This document shows, in pieces, positions 9,894-21,800 of a DNA stretch of 64,000 nt (positions within the stretch are counted from its first letter, which is position 1; every line of letters starts with the position of its first letter). Source of the DNA: Symsagittifera roscoffensis (lineage: Eukaryota > Xenacoelomorpha > Acoela > Convolutidae). The stretch is from the NCBI RefSeq assembly GCF_963678635.1, contig NC_087063.1, forward strand, positions 61,357,850-61,421,849, written 5' to 3'. The notes beneath the pieces were generated by a model that did not search any database, had not been told where the DNA came from, and was given only the letters and a program-made list of their open reading frames with translations. The position numbers and the translations under genes were made by a program.

Positions 9894-12800
9894 GTAACAC
9901 GAAAAATATTAACTCTCTAAGTGATCACGTTTTACAGATTGAAAAAATTACTAGAACTGGTTAATATCCGCTTCCTCTCTTGAATAGGTCTAAAAGAGAT
10001 CTTCCAACTCACTAGTTAAATTTGAACAAATCACGGATTGACTTTTGATTTCTTTTCTTTATTAAAAGGAAGGCAAAATCTATCAAACAGCATAAATTTA
10101 AAGCTCTCGAAATACGTGATCGACTTTTAATTTCAAAAATGGAATTTAATTATCAGATTTCCCAGCGAAGTAGAAACTTTACCTATTGATACAGTTTTCT
10201 CAAATTGTGTTAATTTTTTCAAGAAAGCACCAATCATAAAATTTTCGTGAAATTCAAAGAGCTTTAAGGGCACATAATTTCGAATTTAAAAAAAAGTCAA
10301 CTAATTTTTCTTTTCCTTGCGTTTATTAAGTTTTTCCACTTGTCCTTTGGTTGTTTTTTCTTACTTAAGCGAACTTAAGTGAGCGTTATGAAATATTACG
10401 ACTATTTTTTTCTGACCTCAGTCGCAAATATTGGCGCCACTTTTGGTGGCACCGTACGGCGTTTTGATAGCATGTGCTCTGACATTTGAATAGTAATAAC
10501 TTAACACAGTTGATGCATTTTTACTTGATCAAATGAATCAAAAGACGCTATTTGAATCGTAGAACGTAACAATCATAAAAAGTCGATATCAGTAAATTTT
10601 TAAATCAATATTTCTCGCAAATTTTGAAGTGCATAATTTATACATAATATGGCTTTACCTTTCCAAGTTGAAGGCACATTTTTGGAAACCACAAACTTTC
10701 CAATTTGAAGCTGCGCTTCGACTATAATTATATGATACTCTGCATACTTCGATTATTTTTTGAAGTAAGACTTACTTAAACAAAAATTATTGAAAAGTTA
10801 TGTTTCGTATAGATGCTGGCTTCAATGTCAGGTTTTCCAACCTTTTGAATCTTTGAAAGACTCAACTGTTGCGAATATATTGGTATCTCCGTTGATTTTC
10901 TTAAAATAGAAGTTTATAAGAGTCGTGGACCTAAAAGTTAATCATGTTTAGGTCTTGGTGATCTTTATGTTGTTTTTTTTTCATAAGAAAGTCTTAAAAT
11001 TTGTTGAGGTTAAGTTCTGATTTTTTGCTGTTTGACTTTCGATTTTCTTCAAGTTCAGTTCATTTACTCTGTTGAAATGAAGGCAAACTCCTCCATTGAA
11101 CAGCAACAGTATAAAAGTCACAAAAAACGTGAGAGAGTTCTTGTTTCGAAAGTGGGTTGCAATTTTCAGATTTTCCAGCGGACAAAATTTACTTAATGAT
11201 CATAAATTGGTCTTGAAATCCAGAGAGCTGTGAAGCCATATATTTTTTCACTCCTGTGTGCGTAGTGTTTTATTAGAAATATACTTTTCTCAACCCAACT
11301 AGCGAATGTAAAATGAAGTGCCCATTTAATGTTTCGCCGTTCGTTTTCTCCGTTCACTCCTTAATTTCAGCTGACATGCTCAATGCAGATGACATTCTCA
11401 ATTTCATGAAAGTGCAAATTCAGCTGCTGACATGCTCAATTTCATTAAAATCTGAATTTAATTAATTGATGGTTTTTTCAATTGCTAATGTACATATCAA
11501 AGGTTTTGCTTGGCATTTGTGCCTAGAATTCCTGTTTGATAAAAATAGGTTTCATGAAATTGGATGGGATTGGATTTATAATATTACTTTTTTGAGACGC
11601 AGATTACAGATTTTCCAAAAAGGTTATCCTTAGAAAGACCACCTAGACCCCTGTGTCTTTGAATACTCCTCTTGTCTCTTTTTGCTTACGCCCTTTGTTA
11701 ACAGCCTTCGAAAGAGTCTCTGGGGGGAATAATTGACCGATATATTTTTGGTTTTCTCAACTAACCGACCAAATCTGGATTTTGTTTCAATAAATAGTGT
11801 AGATTTGACAAACTCCTTTACCTAAGCGGCTACGCTCAAGTTTTTGAAACACAAAATGACGGGCCTCGGAAAAACCAAATTTTTAATTTTTTGGGGGGGG
11901 GGGTTTGGGTTCAATCGAAATTACAGGTTGGCCAAAGCTCTTCTGCATAAGCTGTCAAGCCCATTTTTTAAAAACAAATAGCTAGGATCCTGGGAAATGA
12001 CAACTATCTTATTTGTTGACCGTTTTTGGAGTTTTCTCGATTACCATCCTGCCAAATCTGATATTTTTGGTTTCAACAGGTGGTTGAAAGCTTACCTTTA
12101 TAATTTGCTAAGGCCAATTTTTTGAAAAATTTGTGGCCTTCAAGCAAGTGAAAGTTTTTTGACTCACTCGAAAATTACCCTGCAAATTTTCAAGTTAAGT
12201 GTTCAATCGAGAAACTCAAATGTTTATAACCTTCTCTACTTTACCTGCAGCTACCTGCTTTTAGCAGTAAAAAGTTATGGATTTCAGAAGTCAAGTTTTT
12301 GAATTTTGAACGATTTTTAGAAACTTTTTGAGTTTTCTTAAATACCCTGTCAAATCCGAGATGAAAATTTCAATCGAAAGAAGCGGTTGGACAATTTTTT
12401 CCTGCAGAAATGTCTGTTTCTTACATTTTGTAAGAGAAATGTAATGTCTTCGGGAAATTTTAAAAAATTTCAGTCTTCTTATTTAAGTAGACAAACAACT
12501 AAGGTTTTGGGCCTAGTCCAATTTTTGAAATCACGCGTTTCGTCCTGCATAAGCTTGTATAGCAAATTCAGAAAGATCAAACATGCAGCTTTAGCTGGGT
12601 TCTAGGTATCTTGCATTGCGACACACGAAAATTTTGGTGCACCTAGTTTTTTCAATTTTTCTTTTTTTACTCTTTTTTGTTGTGTTGTATGGCAAGTAGT
12701 GGGTTGTCTCTGCTTCGCCTCTGTGTTTCAAATCAATTCACTTTTTTGGTTAGAGGAAGGCAAACTCGACGTTTAAACGGCAAAAGTGTGAAGCTTACGA

Positions 12801-15800
12801 ATAACATGACCGTTTACGAAGTGGATGTCAGTTTTCAGATTTCCCGGGAGAATAAGATATTTACTTTTGATCCTTCTGTCAAATTGGATTTGTTTTTTTT
12901 TTTTTCAAAAATGTGCCAATCATAAATTTCAATTAAAATTCAAAGAACTTGAAGTGCATTTTTCAACTTTGATTTTGGAAAGTTGCATCTTTTCAGTTTT
13001 GTTGCGCTCCTTGACTCTTTTACAACTGCCTGTTGGCTATATTTTAGCTATCTTTTTTAATTCGTGTACATTTAAGGGTCGATGAACGTAGTTCAGACTC
13101 TTATATAGGTCAAGATGAATTTTTTCCCCGTTTTTTTTTTCTGGAAAACTTATAAAATCATTTAATAACCAAAGAAGTGCATTCCATATATTAATGCTGT
13201 TGTTAATATCTTAAGATTATAAGTGCATTTTTTGAGTTCAATTCAAGTTGGTTCGCTAAAAGATAGCCTAGCCAAAATTTTTTCTCCAATGAAGATAGAG
13301 GAAATGGCGCGAAAAAAAAAACGTGCTTGATTTCTAGTTTCGACATTTAAAATAAAAAATTTAATGGATTATTGAATAAAAAAGTGAGTCATGGATATTT
13401 CCTAAATTTTGAAGAGTGTTCATGCCTTATGTTTCTTTCTTGGAAATTCGAAAGTTTCTTTCTTGGAAATTCGAAAAGTTCGAAAAAAAAGAAAGCAGTT
13501 TTTTCTGGTTACTTGCGTTCATTGACTCTTTTCCAAGTGTTTGTTGGCTTCGTTTTGGACAGATTGAGTGGTCGGGGTTTCAGCATGTATCAAAATTTTT
13601 GTTAAGCAATTTTTTAGGGGCAACATTGTCATTAATAAGTTTTTCTGTTTCCTTAATTTGCATACTTAAGTTGTTATTCGAAATTTGGCTAACCTCTTAA
13701 ACTCCACTATAGAACTGCAAAAGAATTAAGGCCATCGAAACCGTGATCATATTCTAGTTTCGTAAATGGATTTTATCTTTCAGCGTTTCCAGTGGAATAA
13801 AAATTTTACCTATTGATCCAGTTTTTTCAAATGGGGTTATTTTTGAAAACAGACTAAATCGTTATCTCTTTTTGAAATTCAAATAGCTTTGAGTTATATA
13901 TTTTTTCTTTGAAACTGAAAGTTTTTCAAAAAGCGAGTCAGTTTTTTTTTAGTTTTTTTTTGCATCCACTGACTCTTTTCGAAGCTTGATATTCCTTCTG
14001 TCTGGAACTTTTTTCACATTAATCGAAAAGTCTGTAATTTGAACGTTTATCAAATCTGAGTTTGTTCTTTTTTTCCTGCAAAAGTTGTAGATTTCTTCCG
14101 GGGACTCGTCTCCTCTAAGCATGCTTTTACTCTACTTAACGGCCTCAGAGTTTCTCTCCTTTATACCGTGTTATAGCGGGGGACACTAAGACACGATATG
14201 ATCCACAATCCCGAAAGGGTTATGTTGGTGGTTAGACTAAATCGGCCGATCAAAAGATTACGCAACTCCCCCCTTAATTTCTGTTCTTTTCGGCTCTCCT
14301 TTTACGCTTCTTACTAGTTCAGCATATCGGGGGCACAATGAGTAAATTCTCAATCGCAAAGGAAATAAAAGCAATTTACAGTGCCCTTAATGAGCTAACT
14401 ACTATTTAGCAACTTCTACAACGGAACCCAGCGTTTCGTTCCGTTCAATCGCTTCGTTATCTCACTCGCCAATTTTCGCTTGACGCAATTCTAAACTCGC
14501 CTACTCCAGCAGCGCAACTCGCTCACACAATTAATTCAACCCGGTACTAAACTCGGATTGAAACGCAACTCGCTCGCGCAAAGAGTTCAACCCAGTACTA
14601 AACTCGGGTTCCAATCAGCTCGCTCACACTAATAGTTCAACCCGGTACTAAACTCGGGTTCCAGCGCAACTCGCTCACTAGCAATAATTGTTCTCTACCC
14701 TGACTGAGAACCAACAACTCTTTATAGTAGCCAACAATTGTTCTAACTCTTACCAGCTCTCCGGTACCCTCCAATTCCTTATCTTTCTTTACACTTAGTT
14801 TTAGTTAAGTCGCGCTATTCCCAATCAGTCCTGACATCCGCTTAAATCACCTGTCTGCACATGTTTAAGACTATATACGTCTCCCTGTCAACTCTGCCAC
14901 GTGCCAAGTTCGCTTTCTTTTATCAATCTTTTGACGCTTATTAGATACCCGGTATGCGGTAGGTGTCTCAATTTGACCAAGCAAATAAATGTCATACGAT
15001 TCTAATGAGCAAATTCCTGACCTCAGAGACTTCAGTCTTCGAGTTCAACTCAACCTCCAAAGCATGCTATATTTACTCAGTGACCCTCCCAAGGTCTTTA
15101 TTTTAATTATCCCGTTAACGTTCCGACCTCCTTAGGGTAGGGGGAGGGCCTTGTCATGGGTAGCTAATTCATTCCAGGCATCTAAAAATTTCGATATGTA
15201 CTCTATTCCAATCCCGACCTTCTAGCTATCAGGGAACGTAGTTTGTTTATTAGGGGTCAAATCGAAGCAAAAAGTCACCTCAGGGAAGCCAAGTAAATTC
15301 CCCGTTCGTTCATACTATTTAGGAGACTTAATTCTCATGCTACGGTCTTATTACTATCAGATTGCTCTGGGACTACTTTTTTGCTTTTGGTCTAGTTGAA
15401 TTGCTATTTATAGATCACTCGCCAAGCTAAACTGAACCCAATGTTTTCCAAGTCCACTTTGAATTAACTCTACTACTCCAAGGTTGCAATGCAAAAGATA
15501 TATCTCATTCAGCTTCTTCTCTACCTCCCAATATATGAATTGTCCTCCCAACTTTCAGCAAGGTGACCCATTCTCATTTCAAGGGATTGGGCTAGGAAAT
15601 ACGCCATTTTCCGGTGTTAATCTCGGGGTTTTCTATGCAATTTTGGGGTCAAAAAGCCCAAAGGTCAACTTAAGGTCACCCAGGGGTCAACCGCGGTCAA
15701 ACTTCCATATTTGGGTTCAGAATCCCATGGGGGTCTTCACTATCAAATTTCTTTCATATCCCATTAATACTTCCCAAGTTATCTCTTTTCTAAGGTCCAT

Positions 15801-18800
15801 TATCACTTTTTCCGGGAAAAGGCTATTAACACCGGAAGGAGTCGCCAGAGGTTTTTCACTCACAAGTGGTCTTTTTTCTGGGTTCGTATCTTATGTCCAT
15901 TGCCGCAATAAAATCATTATGCCACCGTTCATCATTTCGCGTTAATTGCCTATTTCCGGTCAAAGGGGTGTTTTCTCAAGTGCTAATAGCTTCCGATCCA
16001 CTCGCCGGATTTGTTTCAAATTATAATACAAGATGTATCTTGCTATTACCTATCATTCCTCCAAGTTTCAGATCTCTGTGATCATTGGAGGCTGAGAAAC
16101 GGCTTCCGGAAGTTAGGGGTGGGTTCGTTTACTTCGGGCATAAAACCGGAAGTGAGTTTCCTAGGAGTCTGGGGTTCCAAACTTAAGCTTCCCTCAACTA
16201 GGTTTACAACATACTAAAATTTGAGCCCAAAACCGCCGCTTGTTTCCGAGTTCTGATAGGGCCATTTAAATTTCCGGGGACCGTTATCACTTGCCCGCCA
16301 AGGGTCTGAGGGGTCCCGATTTTTGTATGCCCTGGTCAAGTCATCTCTAGTATCCCTCCGCTGAATTTCATAACATTAGCTTCCTTAGTTCTGATTGGGG
16401 GGAGGGTGTAAGCGGTTCGCCGATTTTGTCAATTTTTAGTTTCTGGCATAGGAGGGACGATATCTTCAAAGATTGAACTATTTTGAACTCTACCCTTTGT
16501 TTGCTCTACTGCTTAACTTAATGACAATCAATTTTACGCTAACAGTAGAATCACCAATTCTACAAAAGTTTTGCTTTGTTTCTATTCGGCTTATGTTATA
16601 TCGGCTTAGTTAACTTATGTTGTGTAGTTTTAAGGGCAAATATGTTTTATGCTTCTATGGTTTTCATGTTTTATGCTTCTATGGTTTTCAGTAGTGATGG
16701 GTCGTAAAAATTTTTTAACACTTCAAGCTTAAATTTTTTAATGACAACACTTTTGTTTTCGGCTGAACTAGGTTCAGGCAAAAATCAGTCGCCTCAGTTG
16801 TCGCTCGTAAAATGAGTCTAAATGTTTTCTCAAGGCTGTTTGTGGGCATCATCCTATACATGCATGTATTTTTTGAAGTGATTTTTTTTCGACGTTTTCC
16901 AAAAAATTTTTTGAAGTACTTTTTTCAACTTAATATTTCAAGAAATGTAGATCGGCAAGTGTTATTAATCTTTCCGGAATTTCATAAATACTCATTTATC
17001 CGGTTTTCTCGCATTGCAGTGTTTCTTTTGAATCAATTTCGACTCGATTAGCTTGACATATAGTTGACTCAGCATTAAATTTTAGCCGACTGTTAATTTT
17101 ATTTGATGTTACCTACCTTGAAGTGCTGATGATGACGGGAATGTTATTTATTAGGGTGATCAAAGTAGTCGAATATTTTTTCATTCTTCAAGGCGCAGTA
17201 TAAGGCTATCAAATGACAAATGATTGTTTTTTCGCATAGATTTTTTGAAGCTAAGTAATGTCCCCTGTTTATTTTCATCTTAGAAAAACTATCTCAAAAT
17301 AGGATTTGACATCGATTTTTAGGTTCAGAAACAGAGCTGCTTTGAAAAAATCTCTCCTACTGAGAAATCATCAGGGGTGAAGTATTCATTTCTTGGGACC
17401 GTGCAATAAAAATCCACCAAGTATTCATTTTGTTTCAGGCTCTCTTTGAACACTATGACGTTCCAAGTGGAGACGAACAATGTGTACACCAAGAAGGGAG
17501 TCCAGATATCCGTCACCGGCATTGCTCAGGTTATTTTAAACATCTTTGCTTGGTGTGCCTCTTCAGTTTGGATTTTCAATGTAACTAAGGTTTTTCAAAT
17601 GAAAATGAAAAGTTAGCCGTATTTTTTTGTTAGTTTTTGATATAATTAGCTGAATATATAGGTACTCTAGAATAGCTGTGTGACAGGTCCCATGAAAATA
17701 ACAGATAATTTTTCTGCAACCCATAAATCAACAGCTGGAACAAGAGCTGATTCTGATTGGCTGAAAAATCCCAACTTAGAACCAAGTTAACATCCTCCCC
17801 CCATATGGCTGGGGGGGGGGGGGGGGTGGTTTGGAGGATGTTAACTTGGACCGAATTCCTTCCCCAAGCATGCATTCATTCTGAAAATTAATTCTGTATA
17901 AAATTTGCAGTTCTTACAAACGCGCAAAACATGATCATTTTGAAATTGTTGTATTTCGATAGGCAACCAAAATCAGTCGAATCGATGTTTTTTCTTAATT
18001 CGATAATTTAATTTTGTTAGCAAGGTGATATAATTTTATCTAGTGCTATTTGGGGTGGACATTGTACGGTTGATCCAATTTGATCCGGATCTCTGTAACT
18101 ATTTCCGCCCTTTTGCAAAAGGGGGGAGAATGTTACTAGGTTCAAATTCTCTTATTTTCATTTCTTTGAATTATTTCTTTATGGGGAAGGGAGATTGAAT
18201 CATTACAAGTTATCGTTACCATAGAGAGGGGATAAGTACAGATATCCCTTTTGGGGACAAGTCTGATAGTTGAGTCCCATGCAAATGCAAACTACCTCCG
18301 AGCAAACATCCGAGGCTCTTTTTCCTTCCCCCCCCCCCACCTCACATATACATCAATTTTATGTTGTAACGAGGGGTTTTACAAGGTTAAGTATGAAGAC
18401 CAAATATGATTGTCATAGCCTAATTAGTCCGCATACCAATTTTTGTAACAATCCGATGATGTGAACAGTATTTTACTATTAAAATTTCGCTGGTGGGGGG
18501 AAAAGGAAAAAGAGCCACATCCGAAATTATGTTTATAGAGTTTTGGCGAGTCGATAACTTCAATTGGCTCTCTTTTGTCCGTATAATTTAAATCTAGTGT
18601 TATGCCAGGCAATCTTTTTGAATATAGAGTTCGTTCAGTTGTGCTTGTGTTATGTAGTATTTAAGACAGGGTGGCCGAGTGGTTAAGGCGTTGGACTGCT
18701 AATCCAATACGGTCTCCGTGCGTGGGTTCGAATCCCATCTCTGTCGAATGGTTTTTAGTCTAGAATGCATTTAAATCTAGAATCTCTCAAGAAATTTTTC

Positions 18801-21800
18801 TCAAGCTTTATGAATTGCTAGAGGTTTATGACCAGCTATCATAAACCGCTCACTTGTTTTGTTCTGATTATCTATTTTTTTCTGATCCATTTTAAGCAAT
18901 AGTTCACATACCGCCCTAATGTTGTTTCGCGCAGTGATTGACAAATTGACACAGTAATAGATATATAATACAGCGTGTAAATCAGCGTCAGTGTTACCTT
19001 AAATGCCATTTGTTGCCTCAAATGCCTAAAAACACGTTAATGACAATTTATTTAAAAACACTGTGACAAGACATAGGTAAAAATTTCATGAGATGTACAA
19101 AGATGTCCAGTACAGTTTTGTTTCGTGTCTGTAGAGTAGTGTCTGTTCTTTTTTGAAATTGTTATGTTGACCACTGATCTGTTTAGTTGAAAATAGACGG
19201 CCAAAAAGAGGACATGTTGGCTAAAGCGTGTCAGCAGTTTCTGGGCAAGAGGGAGAGGGAGATCCACGCCATCGCACTGCAGACTCTCTCCGGCCACCAG
19301 AGAGCCATCATGGGAAACCTGACTGTGGAGGTACGTAGAACAACTCCACTTTCTCCATCAAAATTCTATTTAAAATACAAGGTTTTAATCAATTTAGAGG
19401 CTTATATTTTATGAAAGGCCTTAAACTGGCAAAGACAGATCCTAAAATTGAGAAATTCTTCAACCAGTCTTGTTACTCATATTTCATGACTTTTTGAGAA
19501 AAAGTTCGGCTTGAAGTCCCTCATTTTACGATGGGTCTAGGACAACAGGCCGACGGGACTTCAAGCCGAAGGGACTTCAAGCCGAAAATAAAATTTTCCA
19601 AGCTCCTCAAAACACTATTTTGTCATCAGTAAAACGTTGCTTTTCAAAAACTAAGGCATGTTTAGTCCATAATAAGCGGTAATCATGACAATGCACCACT
19701 TCTGATTGGCATCCGCTTATAAAATCAGCCGGTTTTTGAAATGCATAAATTATAAACATGAAAAATGCCTGCAACCATGTTTTACTTTTCAACTTTCCGA
19801 AACATCATTTTGAGGCCTAATTTTATGAAAACGCCAACATCTAGTGAAGAAAGATCGTGAAATTCAGAAATTCTTCAAAAAAGTTTTGAAATTAATCATA
19901 TTTCACGACTTAATAGGGAACTATTTGGCTTGAAGTCCCTAATTTTACGATTCGGCTTGAAGTCCCGTCGGCTTGATGTCCGGCACCCGTTAAAGCCAAC
20001 GTCAGATTGAGAGGGATCTAAAAGAAAAGAGTTGTTTTTGGTCGTGTTGCGTATGTTTCACGTTTCAGTGTCACAAGAATAGATACAGCAAAGTGCAGCC
20101 CATGGTCCCATGTTTCTGGGGAAAAAAATTTGAGGGGACTTAAATATTTTTCATGCTAAATTTTGCGGACGTTGATCGAGCCCTTAAAACATGTAGTGCA
20201 TTCTCTTCGTAGCATTATATTTGTCATTTTAGTCTGCGCATTTTAGCTTTCTTAATGTCGCTTTAAGGTTTGTGTCATCCAACAGCGTCATAAACGTAAA
20301 CATTTGCCTTTATTGGAGCATTTAAAATTGTTCTGCAACTTAAGGGGGGCTAGGTTTTTACCAGACCGACCTTTTACCAGACCACCATGCAATAGTTTAA
20401 TTAAGATGATTTAAAACTAGTGGAAGATTCGAAGGATCATCATCATCCGTAGAATCGGACCAAGTGAACAATCTCCCCCCTAAATCAATTTGGGGAGATA
20501 GTTCACTTGGTTAAAACTGATAGTTTTCAGCCAATCAGATTTGAGCATAGTACATGCAGGCCCTACTGCTTGAATTTGTCATTTAATTTTATGGGGGAGA
20601 TTTTTCACTTGGTCTATTGAGGGATGAGATTGTTCATATGGACCGTATAATCCCCTACCCCCTAAGTGACCTACTTCGAGTCTGGTAAAAGGTCCATGTT
20701 AGAACTTAATTTTTGACATTTTGAAATGTTCATTTTATACAGAAATTGCTGTCAAAAATACATGCATAGGTGGGAAATAGTTAATAAGGTCCAAAAAAAG
20801 GGGGATAGTCAACAAGATCCAAGGTCGGTCCCCAACTTAAGGTTTCTTTTGAGCGACAACATTGTCAGAGAATATAATATTTAGTTTTGCACCAATGCTT
20901 TTGCTTCTATCTTTGTCTTTCATTGTGCTTGTTTTCATCAACCCATACTCGTCAGCTCTTCGCGATGTTCAACTATGTTTAAAGGGGTTGGAAAGGAACT
21001 ATGGTGTAGGGTTGATAGTTTCTTGCGCCCTATTTTAGGTATATCAAACCAAGCTCTTAGAGGGTCAAGTGTGGTATCATACTAAAACACTTTTGACTAT
21101 GATTCGGAAACCAAGAAACATCAAAAATGTTGTCTCGGTTTCGAGAACAAGGATCAATTGATCAATCTCCCCAATTTTTGGAAATTTTTCTTCGGGTGAC
21201 CATTACCAACATCGAGGAAAGCGAGTTACCAGGGTTAGTGAGGTAGTCTTGTATCTGAATACCACAAATTTTTCCGCAGCATTTTAATAATGTACGCAAT
21301 AGTTTTTTTTGGTTCTTAAGGACAGAAAAAAGTAGCTTAATGTGCCTCAGTTATTGTCATGCCATGTATATAATATATACTGTCTATACGTTGCATCACT
21401 TGTTGCAGTTTCTGCAGTGGCGCCAAGGTTTCCACAGTTGCAGTTTCCTAGGAGTCTGGGGTTCCAAACTTAAGCTTCCCTCAACTAGGTTTACAACATA
21501 CTAAAATTTGAGCCCAAAACCGCCGCTTGTTTCCGAGTTCTGATAGGGCCATTTAAATTTCCGGGGACCGTTATCACTTGCCCGCCAAGGGTATGAGGGG
21601 TCCCGATTTTTGTATGCCCTGGTCAAGTCATCTCTAGTATCCCTCCGCTGAATTTCATAACATTAGCTTCCTTAGTTCTGATTGGGGGGAGGGTGTAAGC
21701 GGTTCGCCGATTTTGTCAATTTTTAGTTTCTGGCATAGGAGGGACGATATCTTCAAAGATTGAACTATTTTGAACTCTACCCTTTGTTTGCTCTACTGCT

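Larger units (their letters stand above)
16155..21429 (+). repeat. 5.2-kb tandem segmental duplication, unit 1
   Basis: From AGTTTCCTAGGAGTCTGG to GTGGCGCCAAGGT this unit is nearly identical to 21442-26666. It contains flotillin exons 2 and 3, tRNA-Ser, three MITEs, and the first 75 bp of the LTR whose complete copy follows unit 2. By eye I see about nine substitutions, a 24-bp tandem repeat near 16650 and a ~33-bp segment near 17873 absent from unit 2, and mononucleotide-run length differences. A 12-bp filler (21430-21441) separates the units. Confidence 0.95.

Noticed and set aside
12731-14030. CRISPR-like array from the regular R1 copies
   Set aside because: Units are hundreds of bp, diverged, and in a eukaryotic intron; they are dispersed repeats.
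15484-15945. 153-residue open frame in the unclassified block
   Set aside because: No recognisable domain, in a region of short repeated words; no splice or start context to support it.
16812-17051. 79-residue hydrophobic frame repeated at 22075
   Set aside because: Preserved only because the whole 5.2-kb unit is a young duplication; T-rich sequence gives Phe/Leu/Ile-rich accidental frames.
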